Shown here in pieces: positions 1 to 12,500 of a stretch of DNA of 64,000 bases. Positions within the stretch are counted from its first letter, which is position 1. Each line of letters begins with the position of its first letter. Both the position numbers and the translations under genes were made by a program. Location: the NCBI GenBank assembly GCA_003586115.2, contig QVOM02000116.1, positions 36,607,946 through 36,671,945 of the forward strand. Reading direction: 5' to 3'. The notes beneath the pieces were generated by a model, which saw only the letters and a program-made list of their open reading frames with translations, had not been told where the DNA came from and ran no database searches. The DNA is from Salvator merianae. Lineage: Eukaryota > Chordata > Lepidosauria > Squamata > Teiidae.

Positions 1-305
1 ACCATAGGCTGCTCCATTCATGGACTACTTATAAGCTGTTTGTGCAATGTTTCTGGCTGGTAAACCATACAAGAGTTTGGTCTGATATATCAGGGTCAAG
101 AAGCCCACAACATTGGAAGTGCGCCATTGCTAGGCACCCAGCCAAAATACCCCTGGTTGGCAACTATGAAGGCTGGGAACTTCCATTCCCAGCCTTTGAA
201 GCTGGGCTGGGCACTGGGCCACCTGCCACTGGCAGTTTGGCCCATCAAGGGCCGGATCATGTAATTTGGCCCAGCACAGTGCAGGATAATTTATGCCATG
301 CACAC
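1..305 (-). mobile_element. MITE fragment, family A (minus orientation)
   Basis: Related to the copies at 12994 and 58988: shares the CCCAGCCTTTGAAG core and, reversed, the GCACAGTGCAGGATAAT end. Cut by the window edge. Confidence 0.55.
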
Positions 306-445
306 ATGACATTAGTGTCCATAAGGAACATGATACACCTCCTTTTAGAAGGAACAAATTTGAGGGCATCCGTATTTTGTTGTAGAAAAAAGGTTTAAGG
401 CAGCGAGATACATTATTTCATGGATGTCTAATTTTTGTTTTCCAG

Positions 446-517
446 ATGGAGGAAGCATGTGATGATATAGATCAGATGTTCAGCAACCTACTAGGTGAAA
501 TGGATTTGCTGACACAG
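446..517 (+). CDS. APBB1IP: APBB1IP coding exon 1 (start codon, talin-binding helix)
   Basis: Residues 1-24, from the ATG directly after a TTTTCCAG acceptor to CAG before GTGAAG. It carries the [17 protein letters not shown] helix that binds talin in RIAM. The start is chosen because it aligns with the human N-terminus and no in-frame coding extends upstream. The following intron (518-7738) holds a BovB fragment and several inverted-repeat elements but no other gene. Confidence 0.93.
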
Positions 518-3500
518 GTGAAGTATACTTTCTTAACTGTTTTAGAGAACTGGTGAAAGGATTAAAAAGGAACTGCTCTTCCTGTCTCTACCTCATTTCC
601 TCTTCTTCACTGTTCTTTCACATGTAGCAACTGTAGAAATTAACTCCATTATGAAATGCTTGCATTGTCAATAATAATACATTCATTAAGTTGAAACAGT
701 TCTTGCATATATGTGTTTATGTGGAAAATTTCAGCAGAGAGACATCTGTATTCCTTACATTTTGTTTTAAAAAGTTGTTTTCCCTTGTGGGTCAGACATG
801 AGAACTGTGTATTTTTCCTCTTTCTCTGTTAAACAATTCTACAGCCTACTTTTCTTTTTCTTTTTTTAAAGACACATGTACAGCCATCATTCTTCCATGC
901 CTGATTGCAGATTCTTGTGGCTGCTTTCATTTGAAAAATAAAAGATCCTCACTGTTTGCATATCTCCTGTACAATGTCTAGTTTCCAGCTTTAAGACTTA
1001 AGCACAATACCAGCAGCAAAATAAAAATATATGCTATATGACAGAAAATACATAGACTTGAAGCATTTAAATTATGTGTTTGCATTTTATATGTTTGTTC
1101 CTTAGCATAAAGTGTTACATCTGATTTCCTTTTCACACTGTTCAATAGGTTCTACTTATTATGTGTTTGCTCTGTAGCGTTTTGATGGAAGGAGTTTGTG
1201 AGCCATAAATGAACTATAACAGTGTGTGACAGTGTTGGTTGTCAAAACTGTATTAACTCTGAATTCATTTTATGAATCCCTAGTGGTTGTTTTGATGTGA
1301 GTGAGAAATTAAAAAATTCTGGCTGCAACTTCAGAGGCTGGGGAGCTTTTGTTTGTCCGGGGAACTTTTGTTAGGCTGGGACTGGTAGCCATTATGTAAT
1401 GGCTGCTGGTGCTGTTCCTGGCAACTATACTTTTCTGGCTTTGAATGGTTTGAAGCAGCCAAATAAATGCATTTTCCCATGTCATCTTCTACTCATTTCT
1501 TACTTCCTGTATTTTTCATTGTTTCCTTTCCCATCTATATAGTCATGTTAGTTTCCCTGATCTTGGCTTTGCTACGCTAGTAATAGTTTTGAACATTAAC
1601 CAGTCACAGTTGACTTTCCAGCACATGTGAGTTAATTGGTAACATTCAGGTTTTGCTCAAATTCACCAGAACAAAAGTTGTATTTCACATGAATATGTGT
1701 GCAGTCTTGAATAGTGTGTCCAGTCATCACTAGAGGTCAGTTTCTGGTAAAGTCGTTCCTTGTGTCACACAGTTCTATATAACACAGTTTTGCTTTTACA
1801 CAGTTGCAAAGTTGTTTGATGCAGAAACTTTCAATAATGTGACTTGTCTTCTTGAAGCACCACTGATAGACTGGGTCTCTCTTCCACAGGGGGCCATTGA
1901 GGCTGCATGAGCAATAGTAAAAAAAAAAAAAAGAAGTGTCTCAAAGCAGCTTCTGCATCCTAGTGCCTTGTTGTTGTTCAGTCGTTAAGTCCTGTACAAC
2001 TCTTCGTGACTCCATGGACCATAGCTTGCCAGGCCTTTCTGTCCTCTACTATCTCCCAGAGTTTGCTCAAGCTCATGTTCAGTGCCTCCATAACATTATC
2101 TTTCCATCTCATCCTCCGTCATCCCCTTCTCCTTTTGCCTTCAGTTTTTCCCAGCATCAGGCACTTTCCCAACAAGTCCTGTCTTCTCATTATGTGGCCA
2201 AAGTTTTGAGCTAATGCTTTGATCCACATTAAAGTTGAAAAATGCACTTCCAAAATGCATTTTTTGACCTTTAATGTGAACTGGAGGTGGGATGGGAACA
2301 CTAGTATGCTACCACCTCTGAGCCACTTTTCAGCTGCTTTTTTTTAATGTGTGTGCATGCAAATCTGCTCAGGACAGTAGGATTCAATAAAAGTGTAGCA
2401 CCTGCTGACCTTGGCATTAATTCTTAATGCGGAAGCATGCTGTTTGCCCACCTCCTCCTTACCCCCTATTAAGATCGAAAATCAGTCTTTAGTCTGGACA
2501 GAGAAGGATTACCTTTGAGTTCAGGTTCCTATGTTGGATTACCACAAACACAGGAGTCCCCTTCGCAATGATGTCCATGGCTGCAGGTCCACCACTGCAA
2601 GGGGAGAGTAGTTTGGAAAGCTCTGAGAACTCTTTAGACAGCTCTACTTATGTCAGCATGGTGGAGGAAGAGTGCAATGACTGTGTTGATGCCATGCTTT
2701 TCCTGCACGTTAATGCGCAGTGAGGAAGTCGGTGTTGTGCAGACACTGCATCCACAATGATGCATTCAAAACACCATAAAGGTGTTGTGTGGATTCTGCC
2801 TATGTCCCCACAGTTTCTCTGACCTCCAATTTTCCATGGAAGTTACTTTGCATAACATGGTTTTCCACTACAAGCATTGCACAAGAGATGATTGCATACA
2901 GAAATTGCAGGTATTCAGGAAAGTATCACTCTTGTTACTGCAACTAAGGCTGAAGTAACAATCAAGCTTGAAAGACTGACCATGTTGACTGTCCACAACC
3001 TGACCCTTTTTTATGGCCCATCCTACTTTCTTGTAGTTATAGTGGCACAGGTTTGCAAGCAAGCAGTGGCCGCTAAAGAGCCCATCCAGTATAAAACAGA
3101 TCAGCATTCATAGGGCCTGTTTGCACTTGCTACTAGCAAGCATTGAGAATGCTTGCTAGTCAAGTGCTTCCACACTTGGCAGAGGTCCGAGCGGCGGGAA
3201 GCAGGCTTCTGGTAAGCTTTTTGGCCATGCAGGGTAGACAGTGTCCACGCTGTGTAGTAAATTACTACGTTAGCACAGACTTAATTAGTCTGTGCTGGTG
3301 TAGTAAGTGCAAAAATGCCCATACTCTTCCTGCATCCAGATCTGTAAGTCTGAAGGACAAAAGTTATTGACATACATGAGGTCCTTGTTTCAGTCCTTAA
3401 CATTTACAGATGAGGCTAACAATAATGCTGTCTAAAAATGGACTGCTACTTCTAGTTCCTCTGGCTGTATAGGCTAATAGTCTGATTTGATATAACGCAG

Positions 3501-6500
3501 CTTCCTCTGTCTCTAAAGATACGCGGGTTCTTAGGCTGCCACCAGACAAAAAGGAGAAATGCCATATGTTAAGGGAAACCCACCATTGCCCCTGGCTGCA
3601 GCCTGAGAGACTCACACAAGTCTTCCCTTGCATGGTTTTTCTCTCCAGGACATCTGATGAGTGACATTAGTTGGCAGAGCTTGCTGTACTTCCGCCGCTT
3701 CCTTCCCTTTTTTTGCCCAATTGGCAGGCTCCCAGAAGATGCCAGCAAACTGATGCCACGGGAGTCTTTTCAGACTTCCCGCTAACAAATAGTGTGGGAT
3801 CTCCAATACTCAAAATTAAGTGACTGATAGACTACCAGAGCTCTGATATAGCATCTGGGGTCTCTGGTGGCCCAACTGTGATGCCAGCAAGCTGATGTGC
3901 TCTGGAGAGGGCAGAGCAAAGCTAGTTCTTGATCTGACTACTCTTTGCCAGACAAATCTGGGGCTTCCCAGAGTCAACGTGGAACATCTTTGCCTGAAGA
4001 AATGAGCCTTCTCTTATTAATTGAATTGCTCATTCATTAATTTTAGCATCTGCATTAGCTTAACGCTACTGCCACAAGGCTCTTTATATGCATCCCATTT
4101 CCCATTTTTAAGCTGCATTCTTTACTTTCTTCACCTTGCCTGTTATTTTCTGTAGGAGGGCAATTGTGCCATTTCTTGATTTGTTGGGGGGTGGTTAGTT
4201 AGAGCTTCTTTCTTGCTTTAAATGATGGTTTCTCTCATTTCTTCTTTTACACTCTGCTTGAGCATGAGAATCAGAGTACAGGCACTATTCAAAACACCCT
4301 TATGAGCATCCATCTCTTTTCATCAAAGAGAGGGTTCATACATGCGCTGGTTTATCCGTCTGTACACTTGGAATATTCCTCTGCTTATAGGTGAAAATGC
4401 ACTCTGTGTGCAGAGAATCTCTCTGTGCACCCTGGAGTTGCAGTCACTGGGTATCTCTGTCCTGCAGCTGCTGCTTAGATGTGGTATGGAGCTTGCAAGG
4501 AGTGACATCTGTGGAAACAGGAGCACTCAAAGCACAGCCAGAGCATGATTGCTATAATTGTAGCACTTGATCCGCAACTAGCCCTTTGGCCTGGCTGTGC
4601 ACTGACAAATAGACAGTGGCCAATAAATCCATGTTCCGTGCCAATCTCATTAGCTAGTTGAACATCAGCATGTGACTGGTAATTCAGCCGAACAGGTTAT
4701 TTAAGCTATTTCAATACCAGCTTTCATAACCTTTAAGTCAAGCAGCTTGAAACAACACATAGTGGCATTTAAAAAAAAAAAAAAAACTGGTCAATTTTTT
4801 AAACTGGTCCATCATCTTTTGCTCTGTTAAATTTGGTTCCATGTATAATTGGAAAATGATATTATATTTAACTTGCCATTTATCAATGTCCTCATTTTCA
4901 TGGTGTGAAATTTCCACAGCCCAAGGCTCTTTATTCTGTCTTTAAGTAAATGGGCCTTTCTGCATGGATTCTTTATTTGGGATTAAAGGTCTTGTGTAGC
5001 ACACTTCTAAGCCTCATGAATCTGCCACTTCCTCTACTGGTGGAGAGTAAGGAACCATTAGGGGCTGCTGTCATGCCACAAGCAGGGCAAGAATGAGTCA
5101 TTCCCATACACATGCTGGATAATGCTCATTTCTCTCCACAGGTAAATGCCTTTTCCAGTGCATAAGGTTTAGAAATTTAATTTGCTCTAAAGGCAGGTGA
5201 TTTGGGTTTGGTTCTCCACTTACCAGCCAAGGCAGCTTCTTCAGAGGTGCGAAGGAGAAGTGCCACAGTTGCCCACTGAAAAAGACACCCTTGCATCTCC
5301 ATTTTAGAGCGTGCAGGCATCATTTGCAGCAGCAGCCGGGAGCACCTTCATTCAGAGCAGAAAATCACACTCTGCGAAAATGGTGCCTCCGATGGTGATA
5401 CACCCAGAAATGGGGTGGTGTGATCACCACAACGTGCTTTGTTCCACCCTGCATGGAGGCACAGCAGTAGGAGTAGCTTGTCTGAGTGACTCAGATGATA
5501 AGTGGAGATGTGGTCTTGTAAGTCTGCTATTTCTCCCCAGTGGAAGGAAGTAGAGCCATGGGCAGAGACATCACAATTATCAGTTATCTGAGCTTCTCCT
5601 AAGCATAACTCATTTTAAGGCCCTTTCTGCACTGGAACTTATTCCAGATTATATCCAGAATAGGGGCCTGCCATCTGCTCACTGGTGCAGACTACAACAT
5701 GCCCTGCCCAGGACCTGCTGTAGTCTGTACCAGCATGCAAACAGTAGGTCCCTATTCCAGGGGCCCAGTCACACCTAAATTTTAATCCAACTTCGGTCCA
5801 CTTTCAGACGGAAAGAATACATCAGTGAAGTAATAATATGTTTCATTTCAGCATTGTCTAACTCAAAAAATCCACCTTTGGGTTAGATAATGTGGAAAGA
5901 AAATGACTAGTCACTTTGCTGATGTGTTCTGATGTGATATAATCCAGAATAAGCCCAGTACAGAGAAGGCATAAGATTGAACTCTAACTTTTCTGACGGG
6001 GGAAGAAAAAAATATTTCATTTAGCTAATCCTACTTGAGTTAGTTCCAGCTAAGCACAGAAGGGTAGGGGTTGTTTCTATTTTTTTAAATTTGCAATCTT
6101 GTAGAACCCTACTTCCAAGTAGATACATGTAGGATGGCATTGACTGCACAGTTTATGGCAAGACAAGAATGATACATTGGACAGAATGAGGCAGATCTAC
6201 AAGCATCTCCTCAAAATTTACACTTTCCTCAACTGTACAACTGCATTATGTTTGTTTTATAAGCAGCGGCAGCCAGTGGCTTTAAGCCTTGGTGTTCCTG
6301 CTGAGGCAGTACGGAGGACCGGAGGCCCCGCGAATGACCATGGTGCGCTTTGCGCAGGGCACGAACACCAAGGCTTGAAGCCGCCGGCCGCCACTGTTTA
6401 TAGCATAGAGGAAGAAGTGGTTAATGCTTCACTCCGGTTTACAAACTAAAACTATCATGGTTATCCTTTGTTTTACTCTAGAAAAAATCAGTCTCTGGGG

Positions 6501-9500
6501 AAAGTGATTTAGACAGGAAGAAATAAAATAATAATAATAATTTTCATGTATTCTTTATTTTGGAGAAATGCATTTCATTTATCTGAGCAAACAGAGATCC
6601 TGGGGTCAGGACTGTGGCATCTCCTCACAAAAATTCCCAGAGGGAAATTAGCATGCCATAGCATTTTACTCCACCTGCCCGTCCACTATCAGCTGTGTGA
6701 TGTGTGGGCATTAACGCATGTTCACACAATATCCTGAAATGTAACTTTGCATCAGGAATGTGAAGGTGTTGTGTTGGTATTTCACGTCAGGCTTTGGGGT
6801 TAAGATCCCTAATTGATATTCCCTCTCTCATAATGTTGCTATTATTGAAAATGCTTTGCAGAAGTTCCATCATTTTTTCACCCTGATTCAGAGTGGTGGA
6901 ATAACCTAGTTTTCCCTAGTGAATCAGTATGTGTGCTTTCTGGGTTAAAGATTAATTCCTGTTCCTCCATGGTATACTTGTTAAGTGAATACTTGTTTGG
7001 ATCAAGTATTAAACTATAGTTTAACATTACATTAACATAAACCTAAGGCCTTCTTGGGTTTATTCCCTGAAATCTCTTCTAATCTGGCTACGAAGTTGAC
7101 TTTGGCCCTTTCTACACCGGGCATATTCTGGTTATATTCCAGAATAGAGGCATGTCATCCACATGCTTGTGCAGGTTATGGCAGACCCTATTCTATTACG
7201 GGATATAATCTGAAATAAGGCCCAGTCTAGAAAGGGGCTTTGTAAGTATTTGCTTCGACTAACTGTAGCTTCTTTCATTGTCTGAAATTGAACAAAATGT
7301 CCCAATAGGTAGAGAAAATATGCAAACCTCAGACTACAATTTATGAAGTTGGTACTTTCTTCCTGGCAGAAGGTAAAAGTACATTTTGGGGTTTGGAGAA
7401 CACGCTGAATCAGTGGTTTTATTTCACATCATTTCTGTCTGTTGGTCATCAAGGAAGTTGATGGTGGGAATTGTAGTCCAACAATATATCGGAGCCAAAT
7501 TTGGGAATTTTATGATAAACAGAAAATAGAAGTAGAAACTACTTATTTATGTTTTGCATTTATAACTTGCCTTTAATAGAATTTCTCTCCTTTCATTTCA
7601 TTTTCTGCTTAAATATTTGTTCTTTGCTTTCAAACAATTTTGCAATTTGAAAACATTTGATATGAAACTTGAGCAATGAAAATTCTTGGCTATAGTCAAC
7701 TGTAAAACAATTTATTTTTTGTTTCTCTTTTGTACCAGAGTTTGGAAGCAGAAACTCTTCCACCTCCACCCACAAAAGCATCAAATGATGAATTTAATTT
7801 TGCCATTGGTTTTAAAGATGTAAATGGTAAGTTGTGATCACTTTAGGGAAAATAATCAGAATTTGAAAATCAGTAATCATTTTCCTGTCCTGGCACTGTT
7901 TGCCAATCTTGAATGCATAAAATGAATTTTTCCTAGTCTTGAAAAGGTACAAGTTTATTCTCCCCCCAAATAGTTCTATCAGTTTCTCCAAAACTATCGT
8001 TTGGTTTTCAATTTTATTCTAAATTATTATCTTTCATTTTTGAAAGAGCTTTGCTCAATTATGTCAATGGTTAAATAGTCCAAAATCCCATCTCACAGGG
8101 CATTTTCATTCCTTACCTGAGGCAGGCTACTGGCATTTGTGGTGTGAATGCTGGTCGCCTTGCCTGATGCTTACCATGGCAGCAGACAGGAAGTGTCCAG
8201 GCGCTGTCATGGCAACCACCAGGGTCACGCAGCACGCAGGCATGCACAGGCGCCATCAGACAATCGTGCAGGTGCAACTGGTTGATCGTGTAGGCCCAGC
8301 TGCCATGCACCAAGGTAAGTGTGCCTGCGCTTTACCAGGAGCTGACTATCAGCTCCCACTAAAAGTGTGTAGAACAAATTTGTGCTCCACAGCTAGGAGT
8401 GATCGGAAGCAGCATTATGCTGCTTCTGGCTGCTTGGGCCTCTGCCAACTGCAGACACACTTTGCTAGCAAGCATCCTTCACTAGCAAGCACCAAGTGCG
8501 AACAGGCCCACTGTGACCAACTACTATATGTTTAGGCACCTTAGGCTAAGGGCCCATTTGCACTTGAGTGCTAGTGAGCATCTGGACACTCACTAGCACA
8601 GTGCATCTGCATTTTGCAGAGGCCCAAGCATTTGGGAGCTTCTGCAGATACTTCTGTAGACTACTAGCTGTAAACAACTAAATCACAGTCCATAGCTATA
8701 CTGCTCCTGGTACACAGCATTCACACCTACTTCTGGGTATGAATGCTGCAGGCTGCAGTACGGCTGCAGCTGCAGCTGTGCAATCGTGTGCCACATCCTT
8801 GGTTGCCATGGCAATGTCCAGATACTTTCGTGGCCACTGTCGTGGTGGGCAACCAGCATTCGCACTGCAAGTGCTAGAAGCCTGGTTCTGGGCTGTTCCA
8901 GCCCTCACAGTGCAGATGGCTCTGTACCATGTGGTCTGTTGCACCTTAGAATGGTAGGATTCTACCATTCTAAGGTTGAAAGTGCAAACATGCCCTTTCA
9001 GAGAGGAAAAAAGTTGGTAGCAGAGAGAAAGAGGTTGGTAGCATGAGCTTTCATAAGACTAAGCCTACTTCATTAGATGCATTGAGTGAAGTAGGAGCAA
9101 TGCATCTGATGAAGTAGGCTTGACCTATGAAATCTCATGCTACCAACTTCTTCGGTAGTCTCTCGTGCATTATTTACAAACACGAACAAGAGCTTCATCT
9201 TCACCATTTCAATCAGATTACTCAAGAGTTATAAATGATGTTCCTTCTGTTGCAATGTTAGTAAATTAAAGGAAGTTTGTGCACATTAATATGATAGATA
9301 CATAATTGTTTCTAATGATCGTAGATAACTAGATGTTTTCTACATATAAATAACTTACTATTAATTATACAATCTCATTTTTGTTGTTGTTTGTTGCTAT
9401 TCATTCTCTAAGATACATTGGCTTTTATATTCTTGGATAAAATTTATTTACTGGATTATTATGTTGTAAAATATTATGAATTCTATGTAACTGCAATGAT

Positions 9501-12500
9501 TTTATTCAATAAAGTTACCCCTCTCCCCCAAAATAGAAATTATTCCCATATGTAGAAGATCCTTTAATCACAGTGGTGGGGATGGAAGTTTTTGAGTAAG
9601 ATTACAATGTTCCTTAATGTTTGTCTTTTTTTTTTTTTTTTTTTTACAGAATCCTTAAATACACTAGATTGTACTGATTTCGATGCTTTAATGGCTGATC
9701 TTGTAGCAGATATAAGTGAAGTGGAAAAGTCCACATTCCAAGGAGAGAAGACTGTCTTTCACCAACAGCAGGCTGATGAGACTCGGCTTCCAACAAATGC
9801 TGCTGTCCATCATGGGTATCAGTCAACTTTCCCTAATATCACTGTTGAGGATGGTTTGCCACCTCCGCCTAGAGAACTAGCCTGTGATTTTCCACCCCCA
9901 CCCCCACCATCACCTCCACCTCCAGTGCTGCCTTCTGAGCCACTCTCTCAGGTGAGCAGGTAGAAAATCCATTTTATTGTAAGTGTTCTGCAGATATTTG
10001 TGTAATGTGAAAAAAACATAGACGAGCCAGATGACTGTCTGCTGGATCAGAAGAAAGCTTCTGTGGTGAAGAGTCAAATTGATTATCTTATTGAAAGAAA
10101 AAAGTTAGGCTAAAAAGGAACATGCCTCTTAAGGATTAGGAGCTGATGCCACAGAGAAGTTCTGCTGTATGTGTATCAGCTTCAGCTTTCTGTACCCACA
10201 TTGCTCAGTTGTATGTCCCTGGAGTGTGCGGCAGGTGCCAATCAAGATGCTGCACATGGATAGCTTATAGCACTTCTCGATGGCATGGCCCGTAGGAAGA
10301 ACAAATGGAAGGGTAGTTGGACTGTACCTGAAGGTTTGCATGGGGTATGCACCACCCTTTGGGAATACTGTAGCTCTCATCCACTTGTACTTCTGAGCAA
10401 ACAGCGTTCATGCGGATGGTTCTTCTCCTTCTGGAGGTAAAGTACAGTCATCGTGTCTATTTGCAATGGAGAGAAAGAGAGAGATTCCAGAGTGAAAACC
10501 AGGTAAGAAAGGGTTTGTAAGAAAGGGTTACTTTTGTTTGTAATAGCCTTCTAAGTGATAGCCATGTAGTAAGAAGATGTGCTCAGTATAGAAATGCTTT
10601 AGGACTACAACAGTATCATCAGTAAATTGCTGCAATCGTGAGGGAAATTCCTATTGCTATTCTTTTCTGTTAAAAAAACTAATATTTTATTGTTTGCTTT
10701 TCTTTAAAGAATTCAGAGTTTAATGCTCCTGGGTTTTAACTTTTTGAATTTATAGATATTGTGTCTCAGATCCATATTGTGTATTTTTCCTTTATATAAG
10801 CACTATATTGTTGCATTTTATACCCTGCCCTGATACCATTTTTGGTATATGCTGGGCTATAAATATGAATGAAATGATTAGTTTTTAAGAGCGTGTATAT
10901 ATGTGATGTGCAAACCTATACTTGGTGTATTCAAAATTTAAAAAATAAAAAGGAAAGAAATAGCAACATTTCAAAAATAAAGGATGCAAAAGGTATTCCT
11001 TACTGCACTTTACAGTCCAAATGCTTCTTTTCAGGAAGAACAAGAGGAGCAAGCAAAAGCTGAGAAAATTAAACTTGCTTTAGAAAAGCTGAAAGAAGCC
11101 AAAGTTAAAAAGGTATGTTCTTCTTTCTGTCTCTTTTTTGGAGGAAAGAGTGGGCTTTTTCACACTTGTCTTCAATAGACTGGATCAAAAAGATCTTACC
11201 ACATAGACCAGACCCAGCTGGGACAGATGGCTCCTAGACAGAACAAGTCCATCTGGCTTACCTCTGCTAGTATGCCAGTAGACCTCTTCAAAGAGGTCCA
11301 TCCGTATACCAAACTAGGCAGCCATGCTGGACCCCTTAGTCCGGTTTAGTCCAGTCTATGCTCCATCCACTCAGGACGGAGCATACTAGAAGGGGGTAGG
11401 GCCTGCCTTAGATGCACCAACAGTGTGGAAGGGAGGTCTGTAGTTCCATTCTTAAACTGGACTACTAGTAAGTGTGAAAAGGCCCTAAGTGTCAGTTCTA
11501 TTTTAGAAATGGGGAAAAAGTATTGGTACGAAGTTGATGTGGTAACACTCTAAAGTTGTGTTCTTTTCTAAGTCCAACTTTTGATACATGAAGATTTGAA
11601 ACAGAAGCTAGCCATAGGACTTTTGCAGTTTCCTAGGAAATGGTCCAATGGGAGGTCTGATCCTCTTCAGGCCCCTCTCTTTTGCATTGGGATGGAACAA
11701 GGCCTGGTCTAGGCAGCCAAAGTGACTGCCTAGACCGGGACACTGGCAGATGTATTTTTTCAGGTCTACCGGTGTTCCTCTGAATCAGAACAGGGAGGCA
11801 TGCTGAAATTGCATCGCTGAAATGTGGCCCCAGGGGGAACCAAGGCCAGGAACTTCTGTTCCTAGCCCTCAGCAAACTTGGAAGTGGCTCTGGAACTCAT
11901 GCAGTCTCTGGAGCCAGCATGGGGGGCTGTACTAGGACTAACTCCATATGTGGAAAGATTATCTTGGTACATTGGAGCTGTTCCTGCCAGCAGAACATCT
12001 CCAAGCTGGGCTGGTATTGCTGGTTCTTCTCAGTAAGATAAGTGTGTAACTGGCCATAGTATCTCCTATCAGTCTATACAGATCCATGAGTGCACTAGCC
12101 TTTCACTTTCCACTGAGATTTGCTAATTTACCTGTTACTCTCTTTCCAGCTGATCGTCAAGGTGCACATGAATGATAACAGCACAAAATCTCTGATGGTG
12201 GATGAACGGCAAGTGACACGTGATATCTTGGACAATCTCTTTGAAAAAACTCACTGTGATTGCAATGTGGACTGGTGTCTTTATGAAGTAAACCCAGAGT
12301 TACAAATTGGTAAGCGATAAAGCATCATAAGGCATTTCGTTTTTGGTAGAAAGAAGCTTAGTCAGTTGAAAATTATTTCTGCTTTCCAAAACTTACCTAT
12401 TATTTTGAGGCATGTATCTTCTTCCTATTAATGGAGCGTATGGGTTAGGATATGGGTATATGTTAAAGTACACACACAGCAGGTTGCTTTTATTTATCCA

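Noticed and set aside
8137..9046. Several Cys-rich frames of 70-130 residues
   Set aside because: They lie inside the two adjacent MITEs, occur on both strands and have no splice context.
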